Shown in pieces: positions 49,451 to 60,489 of a DNA stretch of 64,000 bases. The stretch is from Klebsiella sp. RHBSTW-00484. GTDB taxonomy: Bacteria; Pseudomonadota; Gammaproteobacteria; Enterobacterales; Enterobacteriaceae. The number at the start of each line of letters is the position of its first letter. Positions within the stretch are counted from its first letter, which is position 1. Location: positions 310,001 through 374,000 of the forward strand of contig NZ_CP055481.1 of NCBI RefSeq assembly GCF_013705725.1, given 5' to 3'. The translations under genes and the position numbers were made by a program. Below the pieces are notes generated by a model. That model had not been told where the DNA came from. It saw only the letters and a program-made list of their open reading frames with translations, and did no database searches.

Positions 49451-50644
49451 GTGGAAAGGTTTGATGCCATTGTAATTGGCGCCGGGGCGGCGGGAATGTT
49501 TTGTGCGGCGCAGGCAGGGCAGGCGGGCTGCCGCGTGCTGTTGCTCGATAATGGCAAAAAGCCAGGCCGCAAGATACTGATGTCCGGCGGCGGGCGCTGC
49601 AACTTTACTAACATGTATATCGAACCCGCGGCGTATCTCAGCCAAAACCCGCATTTTTGCAAATCTGCGCTGGCGCGCTACAGCCAGTGGGACTTTATCG
49701 ACCTGGTTGGCAAACACAACATCGCCTGGCATGAGAAGACGCTGGGTCAGCTTTTTTGCGATGATTCAGCCGAGCAAATCGTTAACCTGCTGCTGGCCGA
49801 GTGTGAAAAGGGCGGCGTGCAAATTCGTCTGCGTACGGAAATTCTCAGCGTCGAACGTAATGACGAAGGTTACATGCTGCAGCTTAACGGCGACACGGTG
49901 ACGGCGAAAAAGCTGGTAGTTGCTTCGGGTGGCCTGTCTATGCCCGGCCTGGGCGCTTCGCCGTTTGGTTACAAACTTGCCGAGCAGTTTGGCCTGAAGG
50001 TATTGCCGACTCGCGCCGGACTGGTACCGTTCACCCTGCATAAGCCGCTGCTTGAACAGTTACAGGTACTGTCCGGGGTTTCGGTACCGTCAACTATTAC
50101 CGCTGAAAACGGTACGGTCTTCCGCGAAAATCTGCTGTTCACCCATCGCGGGCTGTCCGGCCCGGCGGTGCTGCAAATTTCCAGCTACTGGCAGCCGGGT
50201 GAATTCGTCAGTATCAATCTGCTGCCGGATTGCCATCTTGATGAGTTCCTCGACGAGCAACGTGTGGCGCATCCCAATCAGAGCCTGAAAAATACGCTGG
50301 CGATGCAGTTGCCGAAGCGGCTGGTTGAGTGCTTGCAGCAATTAGGACAGCTTCCGGACGTCACCCTGAAACAGCTTAACGTTCGCGATCAGCAGACCCT
50401 GGTTGAGACGCTGACCGCATGGCGCGTTCAGCCGAACGGTACCGAAGGTTATCGTACGGCGGAGGTGACCCTCGGCGGCGTGGATACCAACGAACTCTCC
50501 TCACGCACCATGGAAGCCCGCAAGGTACCAGGGCTCTATTTTATCGGCGAAGTGATGGATGTGACCGGCTGGCTGGGAGGGTATAACTTCCAGTGGGCCT
50601 GGGCGTCAGCCTGGGCGTGCGCGCAGGCGCTGGTTGAAGAGTAA
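49451..50644 (+). CDS. yhiN: HI0933/BaiN-family flavoprotein YhiN
   Basis: This encodes 397 aa. N-terminal FAD motif IVIGAGAAGMFCAAQAG (residues 6-22) with KPGRKILMSGGGRCNFTN next, the signature of the HI0933 family. A second glycine motif is ASGGLSMPGLGASPFG, and the C-terminal VGEVMDVTGWLGGYNFQWAW closes the FAD site. The function is not settled; it is likely an NAD(P)H-dependent oxidoreductase. Divergent from pitA, as in E. coli. Confidence 0.93.
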   Translation: MERFDAIVIGAGAAGMFCAAQAGQAGCRVLLLDNGKKPGRKILMSGGGRCNFTNMYIEPAAYLSQNPHFCKSALARYSQWDFIDLVGKHNIAWHEKTLGQLFCDDSAEQIVNLLLAECEKGGVQIRLRTEILSVERNDEGYMLQLNGDTVTAKKLVVASGGLSMPGLGASPFGYKLAEQFGLKVLPTRAGLVPFTLHKPLLEQLQVLSGVSVPSTITAENGTVFRENLLFTHRGLSGPAVLQISSYWQPGEFVSINLLPDCHLDEFLDEQRVAHPNQSLKNTLAMQLPKRLVECLQQLGQLPDVTLKQLNVRDQQTLVETLTAWRVQPNGTEGYRTAEVTLGGVDTNELSSRTMEARKVPGLYFIGEVMDVTGWLGGYNFQWAWASAWACAQALVEE

Positions 50645-50651
50645 GGGATGA

Positions 50652-50675
50652 GCCCGGCAATTCTCACTACCGGGC
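50652..50675. terminator. Small hairpin between yhiN and the MgtE gene
   Basis: GCCCGG-n12-CCGGGC lies 8 bp after yhiN and 9 bp before the convergent stop. Weak; without a T tract. Confidence 0.35.
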
Positions 50676-50683
50676 GAAAATAA

Positions 50684-51697
50684 TCAATTCAGCCCAAGAA
50701 AATACTGGGCGATTTTGAAGTAGATAATCAATCCGGTGCCGTCGATAAGGGTAGCGATAAACGGTGCTGAAACCACCGCCGGGTCGATACCGAGGCGCTT
50801 GAGCGTCAGCGGGATCACCGACGACACCACCGCGCTCCACAGGGTAATGCACACCAGCGTCAGGCTGACAATTAGCGTGATTTCCATGCCGATGCCCATC
50901 ATCCACGCGCGCAGGCAGCCCGCCAGGCCAAGAGTGATAGCTATCAGCAACGAGGTGGAGACCTCTTTACGGATTACGTGCCCCATATCCCGCAGCCGCA
51001 CTTCCCCAAGCGCCATGGAACGCACCAGGGTGGAGGTGATCTGCGTCCCGCTGTTGCCACCGGTACCAATCAGTAGCGGAATGAAAAAGGCCAGCGCAAT
51101 CGCTGACTCCAGCGCTTCTTCAAAATGCTGCAATACGCTGCTGGTGTAGGCTTCGGCGACGAACAGCAGCAGTAGCCAAACCGAACGCTTTTTCCAGAGC
51201 GCCCACGGGCTGGTTTCCAGATACGGCTTTTCCAGCGGCAGCGTTGCTCCCTGACGCTGGGCATCTTCAGTCACATCATCTTCCAGCAGATGGGCAATCT
51301 CTTTTTCCATCAGGCAGCCAACCAGCTCCCCCTTTTCGACTACCGGTACCAGGTCGAGACCACGCTCGGCCAGTTCGGCGACCACCTGCGGGCGCTCGTC
51401 GTCAGGCCTGACACGAAACAGACAGCTATCCATTAAATAACGAATGGATTGAGCGGTATCGCTCTCCTGGAGCAGCTTTTTAATCGACAAGCTACCGCGC
51501 AGTTTTTTTCCGGCGACAACAAACACCTGGCCTGGGATCTCATCGCCGGAAAGCTGAGAAACGAATAGCTCTCGCGCTTCATGAACGCTGAGATGCTCCG
51601 GCAGAGTAATGAAATCGGTACGCATGTACTGGGCGATCGCGTCGCCGTCAAAAGCAGAGATAGCCGGATGCGCGGCGCACAGTTGAATTGAAGACAT
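50684..51697 (-). CDS. MgtE-type Mg2+ transporter (short form)
   Basis: This encodes 337 aa. Two CBS domains (residues 20-150: YMRTDFITLPEHLSVHEA, LVPVVEKGELVGCLMEKEI) are followed by a five-helix MgtE membrane domain. The selectivity-pore segment PLLIGTGGNSGTQ and the C-terminal PFIATLIDGTGLIIYF are classic. The superhelical N-domain of Thermus MgtE is missing, so this is a short variant. It probably passes Mg2+ (or Co2+) and is gated by Mg2+ bound at the CBS interface. The 337-bp leader upstream looks like an M-box riboswitch, which supports the Mg2+ role. Confidence 0.9.
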   Translation of the reverse strand: MSSIQLCAAHPAISAFDGDAIAQYMRTDFITLPEHLSVHEARELFVSQLSGDEIPGQVFVVAGKKLRGSLSIKKLLQESDTAQSIRYLMDSCLFRVRPDDERPQVVAELAERGLDLVPVVEKGELVGCLMEKEIAHLLEDDVTEDAQRQGATLPLEKPYLETSPWALWKKRSVWLLLLFVAEAYTSSVLQHFEEALESAIALAFFIPLLIGTGGNSGTQITSTLVRSMALGEVRLRDMGHVIRKEVSTSLLIAITLGLAGCLRAWMMGIGMEITLIVSLTLVCITLWSAVVSSVIPLTLKRLGIDPAVVSAPFIATLIDGTGLIIYFKIAQYFLGLN

Positions 51698-51769
51698 GGT
51701 GTAATTCCCTATAAAAAATCACTCATAGGGGCGAACAAGACAGGATGAGCACAGGCAGATCCCTACGTC

Positions 51770-51950
51770 CTGGTTTTAGCACTGCACAACGTATCTGTCC
51801 GGCATGAACGCCGTCAGAAGTTACCTTGGCAACACCTTGATTCGATGGAAGCCTGTATTTCCCTGAGTGGTCTCTCTCGATACCAGCAGGGCGGTAACTT
51901 ATATTTATGCAGGAGCCTCGCCATAACGAGATCGTTAAATGAGGCTTAAT
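51770..51950 (-). promoter_or_regulatory. M-box (ykoK-type) Mg2+ riboswitch-like leader
   Basis: Read on the minus strand, the leader has the conserved GCGAGGCTCCTGCATAA segment, TATCGAGAGAGACC in the middle, then AATCAAGGTG near the 3' side. These resemble the GAGGCUCC and AAGGYG elements of the M-box aptamer. A GC-rich stem (caggacg against catcctg) before the gene could be the expression platform. Limits are approximate. Identification is from motif memory, so a covariance search is needed to be sure. The remaining part of the gap up to 52034 is A+T-rich. Confidence 0.65.
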
Positions 51951-52034
51951 TATTAGCGAAGCTGGATAATTAACCAAGCGTATAATTTATATGGTTTATT
52001 AATTGTTGAGAAAGCCCGACTGCTTTTTAGCGGA

Positions 52035-52949
52035 TCATGGCTGACCGTCAAAGCGATGTATCGCCTGACGCAGGAAATCCACTACGCGCCGGGCTTCGGG
52101 CCGTAGTGCCGTTTGCCGCAGGCTCGCCACTCCGACGTCCATCCACGTCATACAATCGTCGACCGTGCGTCGCATCACGCGCAGCCCCTCAAGCGACCAG
52201 GGACGCCAGACGAGGTCCGAAAGGATCGTGACACCCTTACCCTGTGAAACAAAAGTGCGGATAGCCTCGAAGGAGTTGGTGCGGTAGCGAATATCCGGCT
52301 GCCCGCCGCGCTGCCGCCAGACGTCAAGGATCACGGTGGGGTAATCATCGGTCTCAAGCAGTAAAAACGGGACCTTTGCGATATCAGCCAGCCGCAGCTC
52401 CGGCTGGCTGAGTAAAGGGTGACCGATTGGCGCCCACAGACGACGCAGGGAGCGCAAGAAAGTATCAATTGTCAGATCATCATCGTGGCGAATGTTTGAC
52501 GTTAACACCAGGCAAAAGTCGACCTCCTGCTGATGTAAGGATGTTATCAGCGCCTGAGATGAACCTTCCTGAAAATGGATCTCCAGCAGCGGGAAACGGC
52601 GCTCCAGCTCGCTATAAATGCCGGGTAGCAGATAGGCCGAGAGCGTTTCAGCGATGCCTACACGCACGCTGCCGGTGGTCATTTCCGGCTGATTGTGCAG
52701 GTCGTTAATCGCGGCTTCGCTAGCGGAGAGGATTGTGCGCGCATGGCTCAGAAAGCGTTCCCCGTCGACAGTAAGCTCAATGCCCTTCGGATGGCGAACA
52801 AAGAGTTGCGTGTTCATAATCGTTTCCAGATTACGCATCGCGACCGTCATCGATGACTGAGAGATATGGCAACGCCCGGCGGCTTTTGAGATTTGTAGCG
52901 TCTCGGCCAGCGCGACGTAGAATTCCAGCTGTCTTAGGGTGAACTTCAT
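52035..52949 (-). CDS. LysR-type transcriptional regulator
   Basis: This encodes 304 aa. HTH at about residues 1-60 (TLRQLEFYVALAETLQISKAAGRCHISQSSMTVAMRNLE), then an effector-binding domain (GSVRVGIAETLSAYLLPGIY; FVSQGKGVTILSDLVWRPW). Divergent from an EamA-type exporter/importer gene across 102 bp, a typical LysR-target layout. The ligand is unknown; there is no E. coli counterpart I can name. Confidence 0.88.
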   Translation of the reverse strand: MKFTLRQLEFYVALAETLQISKAAGRCHISQSSMTVAMRNLETIMNTQLFVRHPKGIELTVDGERFLSHARTILSASEAAINDLHNQPEMTTGSVRVGIAETLSAYLLPGIYSELERRFPLLEIHFQEGSSQALITSLHQQEVDFCLVLTSNIRHDDDLTIDTFLRSLRRLWAPIGHPLLSQPELRLADIAKVPFLLLETDDYPTVILDVWRQRGGQPDIRYRTNSFEAIRTFVSQGKGVTILSDLVWRPWSLEGLRVMRRTVDDCMTWMDVGVASLRQTALRPEARRVVDFLRQAIHRFDGQP

Positions 52950-53051
52950 AGTTTCAAACTATACGCCTGAATGAAAACTTTATATTAGCACTGGCTTATT
53001 CGTGAGCAGTACCCTGAATGGCATATGTTTAAGGTAAATCAAGGTGTTTGT

Positions 53052-54374
<1,323 letters not shown>

Positions 54375-55145
54375 TTAGACCTTATTACGGCGTACGGGAA
54401 AGGCGGGAAGTACCGCATTTTGTAACACGCGGCCGGCGTTAGAGGAAAAGATTAATCTGTCGCCCACGGTCTGCGTCTCGACGATTTTCCCCTCATCCAT
54501 CACCATCACCCGCTGGCAAAATCGTTCCACCAGACGTAAATCGTGGGTGATAAACAGACAGGCGGTGCCGAACTGCTGTTGTAGTTTTTTGAGCAGACGA
54601 ATGATGCCCGCCTGGAGTACCAGATCGAGATTCGACACCGCTTCATCCAGAATAAGCAGCTTAGGTTCTACCGCTAACGCCCGCGCCAGGCAGACGCGCT
54701 GGAGCTGCCCGCCGCTCAACTGCGGTGGCCGTTTGTCGAGTACGCTATCGTCGAGGTCGACCGCGTTGAGCATCTCTCTGGCTCGGGCCAGTTGTTCCTG
54801 TTTCGTTAATGACAGCAGATGGCGCATCGGTTCACGCAAAATCTCACGCACCGTTTTCCGCGGATTTACCGCGCTGATGGAATCCTGAAACACCATCTGA
54901 ATATCCCGGCGAAATGCTTTTTGTTTGCTGCGATTGAGGTGGGCGAGCGGCTCGCCGCGCCAGCTGACGCTGCCCTCGGTGGGTGATTCCAGGCCGACGA
55001 GCAGGCGTGCCAGCGTGCTTTTCCCGCAGCCGCTGCGTCCCAGCAGGGCGACGGTTTCGCCGTTTTTCAGCGCTAAAGAAACCTCTTTTAGCACCGGTAA
55101 GTTTGCGTATTGGTGCGAGAGCGTAGAGACGCTAAGTAATGTCAT
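54375..55145 (-). CDS. nikE: Nickel ABC importer ATPase NikE
   Basis: This encodes 256 aa. Walker [10 protein letters not shown], signature LSGGQLQR, Walker [13 protein letters not shown], His-switch ITHDLRLVE: all ATPase motifs intact. Second ATPase of NikABCDE (Dpp/Opp-type). Overlaps nikD by 4 bp (ATGA), so translation is coupled. Confidence 0.95.
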   Translation of the reverse strand: MTLLSVSTLSHQYANLPVLKEVSLALKNGETVALLGRSGCGKSTLARLLVGLESPTEGSVSWRGEPLAHLNRSKQKAFRRDIQMVFQDSISAVNPRKTVREILREPMRHLLSLTKQEQLARAREMLNAVDLDDSVLDKRPPQLSGGQLQRVCLARALAVEPKLLILDEAVSNLDLVLQAGIIRLLKKLQQQFGTACLFITHDLRLVERFCQRVMVMDEGKIVETQTVGDRLIFSSNAGRVLQNAVLPAFPVRRNKV

Positions 55146-55906
55146 AAGGCCAGCTCCAGCCCATACAGGGCGAGATGTGCGGCAACCAGATTGCGGGTGA
55201 TGGGGTGCTGTGGCGCGTTGAAGATTGTTTCGACATCCCCCTGTTCCACGATCTTGCCGTTGTCCATCACCGCTACGTCGTCCGCCAGCCGCGCGACGAC
55301 GCCCATATCGTGAGTGACCAGCAGCATTCCGGGGGCACGGCTGCGCATTATGCTCTCCAGCAGATCGAGAATGCGCGCCTGGGCGACGACGTCCAGATCG
55401 GTGGTCGGTTCATCGGCGATAATAAACGGCGCATCGCACAGCAGCGCCATCGCAATCATCATCCGCTGGAGCATGCCGCCGCTCATCTCAAAGGGATAAA
55501 GCTTCAGCACGCGTTCTGCCTGCTCCAGCCCCACGGCCTCTAACGCACTGATAAGCGTAGCGTCATCTGATGGTTTGCCTAATGCCCGGCAGGTTTCCCG
55601 CGCGTGAGCCGCCATAGTATGCAACGGATTAAAGGCGCTGCGCGGGTTTTGCATAATGGTGGCGATTTTCACACCACGCAGTTCGCTGGGGGCGACCGGT
55701 TTGCCATCCGTGAGGATGACTCCTGCCGTTTGCCGCACGCCGGAAGGGAGAATATCCAGCGCCGCCGCGCAGGTGAGGGATTTTCCGCTGCCGCTGCCGC
55801 CGACCAGCGCCAGCACGCGTCCGCGTTTGAGCACCAAAGAAACGCCGCGCACCAGCGGTTGTTCAGCCAGTAACGTAATGTTTTGCAGTTCAATCTGTTG
55901 CGGCAT
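55142..55906 (-). CDS. nikD: Nickel ABC importer ATPase NikD
   Basis: This encodes 254 aa. Walker [10 protein letters not shown]-loop [10 protein letters not shown], signature EMSGGMLQR, Walker [13 protein letters not shown]. First of the two ATPases that power NikABC. Overlaps nikC by 1 bp. Confidence 0.95.
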   Translation of the reverse strand: MPQQIELQNITLLAEQPLVRGVSLVLKRGRVLALVGGSGSGKSLTCAAALDILPSGVRQTAGVILTDGKPVAPSELRGVKIATIMQNPRSAFNPLHTMAAHARETCRALGKPSDDATLISALEAVGLEQAERVLKLYPFEMSGGMLQRMMIAMALLCDAPFIIADEPTTDLDVVAQARILDLLESIMRSRAPGMLLVTHDMGVVARLADDVAVMDNGKIVEQGDVETIFNAPQHPITRNLVAAHLALYGLELAL

Positions 55907-56739
55907 CAGTGGGCATGCTCCGTTTCCAGATGGGGGTCGAGATGATCGCGCAGCGCGTCACCCACCATATTGAAGGCCATCACGCTGATAAACAGCGCCA
56001 GCCCCGGCCAGAACATTTGCAGCGGCTGGGTCCAGATGTACTGGCGCGCGTCGTTAATCATCACTCCCCATTCGGCGGTTGGCGCGGTAACGCCGAGTCC
56101 GAGGAACGACATCCCGGCGACGTGCAGCATCATATGGCCAATATCCAGGGTCGCCAGCACCAGCAGCGAGGGGATCACGGCACCAGCCAGGTGGTCGACA
56201 AACACTCGAATATGTCCCGCGCCGGAAAGTCGGGAGGCGAGTACAAATTCGCGCTGGCGCAAGGAGATCGTCAGGCTGCGCACCATCCGCGCGTACCACG
56301 CCCAGTGCGACAGGGCGATGGCGATAATCACGTTGGTCAGCCCGGTTCCCAGTACGCCAACCATAAAGAAAGAGAGGATCGAGGTCGGGAAAGTCATAAA
56401 CATATCCGCGATGCGCATGGTGACCTGATCGACACGGCCGCCAATCAGCCCCGCGCTGCCGCCGACGATCAATCCCAGCGCCAGAACTAACAGCAAACAG
56501 GCCATCACCGAGCCAAGCGACACGCGAGTTGCCGCCAGCAGGCGCGAGAAAATATCGCGTCCCAGATGGTCGGTGCCCAGCCAGTGCTGATTATCGGGAG
56601 CAAGCAAGCGTGACGGTAAATCAATGGCCTGCGGGTCGTACGGTAACCACCACTGGCTGGTGAGTGCAATCACCGCCAGCAGGGCAATCATGATTAAAGA
56701 GAGGCGGACGGGCCAGCGCGATGAGAGGAAAAAGTTCAT
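55906..56739 (-). CDS. nikC: Nickel ABC importer permease NikC
   Basis: This encodes 277 aa with six TM helices and belongs to the DppC/OppC-type permease class. [19 protein letters not shown] segment ([14 protein letters not shown]) near residue 60 is the DppC hallmark; the EAA loop is [26 protein letters not shown]. Partners with NikB. Overlaps nikB by 4 bp. Confidence 0.95.
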   Translation of the reverse strand: MNFFLSSRWPVRLSLIMIALLAVIALTSQWWLPYDPQAIDLPSRLLAPDNQHWLGTDHLGRDIFSRLLAATRVSLGSVMACLLLVLALGLIVGGSAGLIGGRVDQVTMRIADMFMTFPTSILSFFMVGVLGTGLTNVIIAIALSHWAWYARMVRSLTISLRQREFVLASRLSGAGHIRVFVDHLAGAVIPSLLVLATLDIGHMMLHVAGMSFLGLGVTAPTAEWGVMINDARQYIWTQPLQMFWPGLALFISVMAFNMVGDALRDHLDPHLETEHAH

Positions 56740-57680
56740 GAGTGTGCTCCTTCATGGCGGCGAATGCGCGGATCCAGCGCGGCGTTCAGCAGGTCAACAA
56801 TCAGGTTACAGACCACAAAAACAATCACCATCATCAGGGTAAAGCACTGAATGACCGGGTAGTCGCGGTTAAATATCGCCGACACGGCATAACGTCCAAC
56901 GCCGGGCCAGGCAAAGATATTCTCGATGATCATGGTGCCACCAATCAGCTCACCGATATGCATGCCGACGGCGGTGATCATCGGCAGCGAGGCGTTACGT
57001 AGAATATGGCGGCGCTCGATTTGCTTGTCGTTGAGACCGCGCAGCCGCGCCCAGGTCACGTGACGCTGCCCGGCGACCTCCAGCATGCTGGCACGTAGCA
57101 AACGGGCGTTAATCGCCAGCGACATAAAGGCAATCGACACCGCTGGCAGAATGAGATGCTGCCAGCCGCCGTAGCCCAGTGCGGGCAACCATTGCAGATA
57201 TACCGAGAAGAGCATCACCAACAGAAAGGCGAGCCAGAAGTTGGGCATTGAGACGCCGAGGAAAGCGATAACCCGCACAACAAAATCCGGCAGACGGTCA
57301 CGATGGCGCGCCGCCCAAATGCCGAGCGGTACCGAGGTGAGTAGGATCAGTATCAGCGCCGCGCCCGCCAGCTCCAGCGTGGCAGGAAGGAAGGTCAGCA
57401 TATCATCCAGTACCGGGCGCTGAGTCGCGAACGAGATGCCAAAATCCAGGTGCAGCGCCTTCCACAGCCAGGCGCCGTATTGCACGATAAGCGGCTGATC
57501 CAGACCCAGCATCAGCCGCGTGGAAGCGACCATCTCCGGCGTCGGCGGCAGGTTCGACAGGCGCAAATAGTCGAGCGCCGGGTCGCCGGTTCCCAGACGC
57601 AGCATCAGAAAGATAATCACCGAGGCGGCGAAAATCATCGGGATCAGCAGCGCCATGCGCCGCAACGCGTAACGCAGCAT
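56736..57680 (-). CDS. nikB: Nickel ABC importer permease NikB
   Basis: This encodes 314 aa of the DppB/OppB-type permease class, with six TM helices. EAA loop region: [46 protein letters not shown] at the start is typical. Forms the channel with NikC. Overlaps nikA by 1 bp. Confidence 0.95.
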   Translation of the reverse strand: MLRYALRRMALLIPMIFAASVIIFLMLRLGTGDPALDYLRLSNLPPTPEMVASTRLMLGLDQPLIVQYGAWLWKALHLDFGISFATQRPVLDDMLTFLPATLELAGAALILILLTSVPLGIWAARHRDRLPDFVVRVIAFLGVSMPNFWLAFLLVMLFSVYLQWLPALGYGGWQHLILPAVSIAFMSLAINARLLRASMLEVAGQRHVTWARLRGLNDKQIERRHILRNASLPMITAVGMHIGELIGGTMIIENIFAWPGVGRYAVSAIFNRDYPVIQCFTLMMVIVFVVCNLIVDLLNAALDPRIRRHEGAHS

Positions 57681-59248
57681 CAGGGGTTCACCGGTTTAAT
57701 CTGTTCAAACGGAATTTCAGATGCAATCGGCGCGTAGGGAATCGCGCCCAGCTCCGGTCTGGCGACCACCATCATCGAGACGTAGCTGATGGGCAGGTAG
57801 ACCGCGTCGTCGTGCAGACGGGTCAGAATGTCGCGATACAATGCCTGACGCTGGGTTTCGTCGCTGGTTTCCAGCACTTCGCCAATCTCTTTATCAATGA
57901 TCGGTTTATCGGCTAAACCCTGCTGTGCCTGAAAATCAGCATGGGACGGGACGCGCATCGAACTCATAAAGGCGTGGGGGTCGTACGGCGCGCCCCAGGT
58001 ACGGTTGAAAATCATGCCGAAGCGACCGTCGCGCTGGCGGGCATAAATACTGCTCTCTTCCTCGCCAACCAGCGCTACGTCGACGCCAATCTGGTGCATA
58101 TCGGCCTGGATAATTTCGGCCATCGATTTGCTTAGCGCATCGGTACCAATAAACGACAGCTCAATACGCAACGGCTGGCCGTTTTTCTCACGGATCGCTT
58201 TGCCTGCGGGCAGCGCCCAGCCCGCTTTTTCCAGCAATGCTTTTGCCTGCTGCGGGTCGTACTGGCGCGGTTTCAAACCAATATTCGCGTAAGGGACGGT
58301 GGGAGAAAACAGCGTATCGGCTACCTGCTGGGTACCGTATAGGGCGTTATCGACAAGCGATTTTTTATTTACCGCGTAGTTCAGCGCTTCGCGTACTGCC
58401 AGCTCGTTAGTCGGTGCCTTTGCGGAGTTGAGCGCCAGCATCACCGTTTCAATCGGCTGCGAAAGCTGGGTTCGATACGCCGGGTTGTGGCTGAAACGGG
58501 CGAAGGTATCCAGCGGCAGCAGCCCTTCGTTGCCGTACAACAGGTCGATATCGCCGGTTTCAAACGCCACCGCGCGGGTTGTCGGGTCCGGGATCACCTT
58601 GACGGTAATCTTTTGAATCTGCGGTTTTTCGCCCCAGTAATGGTCGTTACGTACCAGCACATCGTACTGATTGAGCTTTGACTCTTGCAGCACCCACGGG
58701 CCGGTGCCAATCGGCGCTTTAATGCCGTGCAGGGTCTCATTGTCTTTAAACTGCGAGGGGGCGATAAAGCGGAAAGGGCGCGGCAGCGCCAGCTCCTGCA
58801 GAAATGGGTAATAAGCGCTTTTCAGGGTAATTTGCAGCTCGTTTTTGCTGAGCGCCTTGACGTCGACTATCTGATTGACCAGCTCCAGCCAGGCGTGGCG
58901 TTGACGGTTATCAAGTACCGCACGAAAGTTTTCCGCGGCGGCATGCGCGTCGAACGCTTCACCGTTGGAGAAAGTCACATCATCGCGCAGGGTGAAGGTC
59001 CAGATTTTACCGTCCGCCGAATGCGTCCAGCTTTTTGCCAGCCAGGGTTTCACCGAACCATCCGCCTGATACTTCACCAGCGGTTCATACACCATGCTCT
59101 GGGCAAACATCTGGTTAGGCGTGTAGAGGTGCGGGTTGAGCGGTCCGATGTTAACCGGCCAGGCGGTGGTAATTTCGTTGGGGGCGGCATTGGCCAGCAA
59201 AGGTGCGCAGGCGATTAGCGCCAGCAGGGCGGTGCGGATGATAGACAA
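57680..59248 (-). CDS. nikA: Periplasmic nickel-binding protein NikA
   Basis: This encodes 522 aa with a signal peptide (about residues 1-21, LLANA-AP). SBP family 5, very close to E. coli NikA. Residues lining the nickel-chelate pocket are present: [10 protein letters not shown] (Trp and Tyr) and VPSHADF (the His that is His416 in E. coli mature numbering). NikA delivers Ni2+ bound to a small chelator to NikBC. The initiation codon is TTG, with no in-frame ATG nearby, so translation start strength may limit the operon. Preceded by a NikR operator. Confidence 0.95.
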   Translation of the reverse strand: MSIIRTALLALIACAPLLANAAPNEITTAWPVNIGPLNPHLYTPNQMFAQSMVYEPLVKYQADGSVKPWLAKSWTHSADGKIWTFTLRDDVTFSNGEAFDAHAAAENFRAVLDNRQRHAWLELVNQIVDVKALSKNELQITLKSAYYPFLQELALPRPFRFIAPSQFKDNETLHGIKAPIGTGPWVLQESKLNQYDVLVRNDHYWGEKPQIQKITVKVIPDPTTRAVAFETGDIDLLYGNEGLLPLDTFARFSHNPAYRTQLSQPIETVMLALNSAKAPTNELAVREALNYAVNKKSLVDNALYGTQQVADTLFSPTVPYANIGLKPRQYDPQQAKALLEKAGWALPAGKAIREKNGQPLRIELSFIGTDALSKSMAEIIQADMHQIGVDVALVGEEESSIYARQRDGRFGMIFNRTWGAPYDPHAFMSSMRVPSHADFQAQQGLADKPIIDKEIGEVLETSDETQRQALYRDILTRLHDDAVYLPISYVSMMVVARPELGAIPYAPIASEIPFEQIKPVNP

Positions 59249-59272
59249 GGCTTTAGTCTCAGCGACAGAAAA

Positions 59273-59300
59273 GTATGACGATTTTAAGGATTCATCATAC
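59273..59300 (-). promoter_or_regulatory. NikR operator of nikABCDE(R)
   Basis: GTATGA (59273-59278) and TCATAC (59295-59300) are separated by exactly 16 bp, the geometry of the E. coli NikR operator. It lies 25 bp upstream of the nikA TTG, where bound Ni-NikR would block transcription. Confidence 0.9.
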
Positions 59301-59339
59301 TTTCAGCGTAAGCTGGATCAATATTTGGCCTGAAAGTAT
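59297..59339. promoter_or_regulatory. Second inverted repeat upstream of nikA
   Basis: ATACTTTCAG (59297-59306) and CTGAAAGTAT (59330-59339) are perfect 10-bp arms separated by 23 bp. The left arm overlaps the distal NikR half-site. A sequence resembling one FNR half-site (TTGAT, minus strand) lies in the spacer; E. coli nik is FNR-activated. Function is inferred. Confidence 0.5.
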
Positions 59340-59360
59340 AAGAAAATCATATATACACTT

Positions 59361-59472
59361 CATCCTTCAAGCTGTCTCTTTGTTGGCTGCGGTCAAAAAC
59401 CCCAGTCACATAGTTATCTATGCTCCCGGGGATTTTCTCCCTTGCCGCCTCGATACAACTTGAATGATTTTG
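59361..59472. repeat. ERIC element
   Basis: The match is catccttcaagctgtctctt, then ccccagtcaca...ctatgctcccggggatt...cttgccgcct, the ERIC consensus with a central inverted segment CATAG/CTATG. Lies between nikA and the LysR gene. Confidence 0.88.
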
Positions 59473-59494
59473 TGTATACATTCTCGGCCAGTAC

Positions 59495-59530
59495 CGTAGG
59501 CCCGGTAAGGCGTCAGCCTCCACCGGGCGC
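59495..59530. repeat. REP unit next to the LysR stop
   Basis: Single REP (cgtaggcccggtaaggcgtc, then agcctccaccgggcgc) ending 2 bp before the LysR stop codon. Confidence 0.8.
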
Positions 59531-59531
59531 T

Positions 59532-60389
59532 TTATGTTCTGAACAGATCGAGCAGCGTAGCGACTTGTTCATCAATGGGCGTTAAATCCCGTTTAACGAT
59601 CAGATGCAGCGGCGTTGCCCGCCGTGCGCCGTGGCCCAGCGGCAGCGCCTTCAGTACCCCTTGTTTGAGCTGGGAACGAATACGCTCTTCCGGCAGCCAG
59701 CCGAAACCAACCTGATACAGCACCGCATCAATGGCGGCATCAATAGTAGAGAACGTCCACGCATCGCGGACGGATTGCGGGTCGTTGCTGCGGTCAGCGA
59801 TGCGCACCAGCGGCCAGGGCGCCAGCGCATTATCATCCAGCGGCCCCTCGAATGCCGAAAGCGGATGATCGCGATGGGCGACGGCAACAAAATCGATATT
59901 CATCAGCCACTCGCCGCGCCCGGTAATATCCTGACGGCGGGTGAGCACCATCACGTCGGCTTCGCTGCGCGCCGGGTGTTCCTCCTCAACATTTTCCAGT
60001 ACCTCGGTCAGCCTGACCTGGGTTTGCGGATAGCGTTGTTGAAACTGGCGCAGAATGGCAAACAGCCGTTCGCGGGGGAAAATGCTATCGACCAGCAGAT
60101 CCAGCCGGGTTCGTGCGCCGTCGCGAAGGGTGGCGGCATGAGTTTCAACATAAGAAAAGGCCTGCAACAGCGGCTTGACCTGGCCGAGCAGCAGCTTGCC
60201 CGCCGGGGTGAGTACCGCGCGGCGGCCAGAAGGCGTGAGCAGCGTAACCCCCAGCCGCTCCTGCAATAGCGCAAGGTTATAGCTCACCGAAGACTGGCTA
60301 CGGTGGGTCTCTTCCGCCGCTTTCGCGAAGCTGCCCAGCTCAACAACCTTCTCCAGCAGCGCCCATTGCTCGAGGGTGGTCTTGTGCAT
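59532..60389 (-). CDS. LysR-type regulator, probable regulator of padC
   Basis: This encodes 285 aa, a little short for LysR. HTH: ELGSFAKAAEETHRSQSSVSYNLALLQERLG (about residues 17-47). Effector domain follows (DLLVDSIFPRERLFAIL, YQVGFGWLPEERIRS). Divergent from the phenolic acid decarboxylase with 100 bp between starts, so it is the natural candidate activator responding to hydroxycinnamic acids. The Gram-positive pad regulator PadR is unrelated. Confidence 0.87.
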   Translation of the reverse strand: MHKTTLEQWALLEKVVELGSFAKAAEETHRSQSSVSYNLALLQERLGVTLLTPSGRRAVLTPAGKLLLGQVKPLLQAFSYVETHAATLRDGARTRLDLLVDSIFPRERLFAILRQFQQRYPQTQVRLTEVLENVEEEHPARSEADVMVLTRRQDITGRGEWLMNIDFVAVAHRDHPLSAFEGPLDDNALAPWPLVRIADRSNDPQSVRDAWTFSTIDAAIDAVLYQVGFGWLPEERIRSQLKQGVLKALPLGHGARRATPLHLIVKRDLTPIDEQVATLLDLFRT

Positions 60390-60405
60390 GACTAATCTAA
60401 AAAGT

Positions 60406-60420
60406 GGATGTATTTAATCC
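60406..60420. promoter_or_regulatory. LysR-type site in LysR-padC spacer
   Basis: GGAT-n7-ATCC is a 15-bp interrupted palindrome with T-n11-A-like form, 17 bp from the LysR start. A related half (ttatttatcc) recurs about 20 bp further toward padC. Candidate binding site only. Confidence 0.4.
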
Positions 60421-60489
60421 AAACATAGCGTTATTTATCCATTTTTTAAAGCAGTATGCTTGTTCTCAACAAATAGAGGAGAACAGATT

